Source: Geosiphon pyriformis
Taxonomy: Eukaryota; Glomeromycota; Glomeromycetes; Archaeosporales; Geosiphonaceae
NCBI GenBank assembly: GCA_016748015.1
Contig: JAAOMT010000283.1
Coordinates: 1-44,761 of the forward strand
Length of the DNA: 44,761 bases
Direction of reading: 5' to 3'
Part shown: in pieces, positions 43,346-44,761 of the stretch
How positions within the stretch are numbered: the first letter of the stretch is position 1
How the letters are laid out: each line of letters opens with the position of its first letter
Notes under the pieces: generated by a model
Database searches by the model: none
Told to the model about the DNA's origin: nothing
The model's input: the letters and a program-made list of their open reading frames with translations, nothing else
Translations under genes and position numbers: made by a program

Positions 43346-44140
43346 TTATTTCAATTCTAATTCTTTAGAGAGGTCGAGATATGCAAGGTACTGCTCTGTT
43401 TCAGTAGTCTTATTTGGCTCTTGAAATGGCATGTTCTTGACTATTAGCTCAGCTTCTTCCTCAGGTTTGAGTAGTTTGTCAATGAGGTATAATGTTCTTG
43501 ACAGTAGGTTGAACATAAGATTACATTCATCGCAGTACTGAAAATGGCAAGAGATTAGGCAATGATCACATAATTTCATGTTTAGGTCAGCCAATCTCTG
43601 TTTTTATTCTTCTCAAATAGGGGCCAATTCTTGGTATCAATTCTGAAATGTGTCTGGGTTATCAGTAAAAAAATTTTTGATGATATAATTGGATCCATTA
43701 TATTCAGGTACAAATAAATTTTTTTTGATGTCTTATATTTTGCTGTGTGTGGCACCTTTGGCTTTAGCACTTGCCATTCTCCATATTTCATGTTCATTGT
43801 GTGGGTACCTGTCCAATTGATTGAGTGTTCTTCTCCAAGCATCCTCAATCAGGGTTCCCTTTCATACCCAATCATTGATCAAGATGGTATATTGACACAC
43901 TTCATCATATGTCTCTCCTCTGCCAGGTATGTTATTCTAGAATCCTTTATCTGGCAGGATCTCGCCACAGGCAAGGCATGGCATATTGTCCCATTTGCCT
44001 TGTTATTTTGGTTGCCCAAATCTTTCTACCATGCAAGATTTACAGTAGTATTTAGTGGTGGTGAGCCATTTTTTGTCATCTCTAATACATGTGCCTATCG
44101 AAAATAGCTTCTTTCCACAATTAACACAGATTAGCTTTGG
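43346..44140 (-). pseudogene. Element E Cys-rich domain, unknown
   Basis: Minus strand. Block 1 (about 44085-43890): YYCKSC, QGKWDNMPCLACGEIL, a stop at the expected Trp, NNIPGRG, CQYTILINDWV. Block 2 in the open piece 43594-43346: CDHCLISC and CDECN. It follows the same Cys, GKW and CQY pattern as A and B. It is unrecognised and zinc binding is inferred. Confidence 0.65.
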
Positions 44141-44374
44141 AGTTTAATAAAATAGGTTTCTTTGATCACTAGTTGGATAGCTCCACAATAGAGGTTCTTT
44201 TTTAGCTCTTTTTTTTCCTTTTTCTTCCCAGGTTGGTGGTGGTGGTAACTCCGTTCAGAAGTTATCTGCCCAAGAAACTTGGTATGTCTCTATTATTGGT
44301 GGGGGGTTTGTTTCTTCGAATTCTATTAATGGCTGCTCAGAGTTTTAGATTTTGAAATGTCCACATGTAGCCGG
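44141..44374 (-). pseudogene. Element E segment after the protease
   Basis: Minus strand, starting at the LTR insertion with PATCGHFKI, a stop, then IETYQVSWAD. The same boxes follow the protease in B (35670-35770). The protease itself would lie beyond the inserted LTR, outside the window. Confidence 0.6.
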
Positions 44375-44761
44375 TGTTACAGTTTAAGAATTTAGCAAAA
44401 AGAATCATAAAAATAATACAAACTATTCAATCATAATATAGCACAGTAATAATCTTAGAAAGGTAATGATTAACATAGTAGCAAACACCATCTCGCGATA
44501 GTGGCAAGTACCAGTTCACAATAGCAGCCAACACCAACTGGTAATAGCAGCAAACACCAGGTTGAAATATCAAAAAGAAAGTATTTTCTCATAGAACTAC
44601 AAACATGTATATATACAGTAGTTTTAATATTGGGAAATAATTAATCAAGTAATAAAAATCATAACTTATCAAGCAATAGATCCAATTTTATCCAACAAAC
44701 TCCACTTTAAATCATACTTTCAAATTAAATATCCCAAGAAACCTTTAAAATCAAAAAGAAA
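44375..44761 (+). repeat. B-family LTR, truncated by the window edge
   Basis: Starts TGTTACAGTTT and follows 31215-31580 closely for about 340 bases, including four 23-bp repeat units and the TATA-like run. It lacks about 10 bases at 44582 relative to the 5' LTR of B, and differs near the end (from about 44710). The left flank is CCGG (44371-44374). Whether it is a solo LTR or the start of a full element cannot be seen. Confidence 0.8.

Larger units (their letters stand above)
27186..44761 (-). mobile_element. Element D/E: minus-strand Ty3/gypsy element split by element B
   Basis: Two parts on the minus strand join across element B. Part E (41902-44374) holds the protease end, Cys-rich domain, dUTPase and the N-terminal half of the reverse transcriptase. 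Part D (27186-31214) holds the rest of the reverse transcriptase, RNase H, integrase, the 3' ORF and the 3' LTR. E stops within the second Asp codon of YLDD, and D resumes with the following NTNVFS residues. Its 5' end lies beyond a further LTR insertion at 44375, outside the window. It sits in element C with ATGA at 27182-27185 as the left flank. Confidence 0.8.

Noticed and set aside
1-44761. Alternative genetic code with stops read as Gln, Arg or Trp
   Set aside because: All three stop codons occur, each at places explained by single transitions from CAA, CAG, CGA or TGG, and catalytic residues are lost by the same kind of change. Decay explains it without recoding.

Overview
The window is eukaryotic, very AT-rich, and as far as I can see consists entirely of transposable elements. 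I find no host gene, tRNA, rRNA or CRISPR array. The protein remnants are a LINE carrying an RNase H domain and several Ty3/gypsy-type LTR retrotransposons. From memory they look like the families that crowd genomes of arbuscular mycorrhizal fungi (Glomeromycotina, Rhizophagus or Gigaspora type). That assignment rests on recall plus base composition and was not checked by a search.

Layout. Positions 1-3361 hold the 3' half of a LINE (reverse transcriptase, RNase H, C-terminal zinc motif, poly-A tail). 3362-5745 is an extreme AT island that contains at least one eroded copy of the LINE 3' end. 5746-8888 is a second LINE copy (ORF1 and endonuclease), broken off by an LTR fragment (8889-9023), followed by 9024-9496, which I could not assign. 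From 9497 to the right edge everything is nested LTR retrotransposons. Element C (minus strand; 3' LTR 9497-10265, pol 24197-27185) is interrupted by element A (plus, 10381-24192, a relative of C). A is interrupted in gag by the gag-only element F (minus, 12654-16605). C is interrupted a second time, in its reverse transcriptase, by element D/E (minus, 27186 to beyond 44761). D/E is interrupted inside its YLDD catalytic codons by element B (plus, 31215-41901). B carries a 1013-bp solo LTR in gag (33544-34556). D/E is cut once more near the right edge by another B-family LTR (44375 onward). Insertions whose two ends are both visible carry 4-bp target duplications.

Gene order inside a complete element (best seen in B): gag with a zinc knuckle, aspartic protease, a Cys-rich domain I cannot name, a dUTPase domain, reverse transcriptase, RNase H, integrase, then a separate 3' ORF of about 240 codons that I do not recognise, ending at the polypurine tract. 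The dUTPase, the Cys-rich domain and the 3' ORF recur in independent copies, so they belong to the element design. They are the most interesting content here.

All coding regions are dead. Differences between paired LTRs and between target duplications are almost all transitions, CpG is nearly absent (one CG in the first 1020 bases), and stops sit where Gln, Arg or Trp is expected. This fits cytosine methylation with deamination, or a RIP-like process. The solo LTR at 33544-34556 is an exception that keeps a CpG-rich repeat and is probably the youngest insertion visible.
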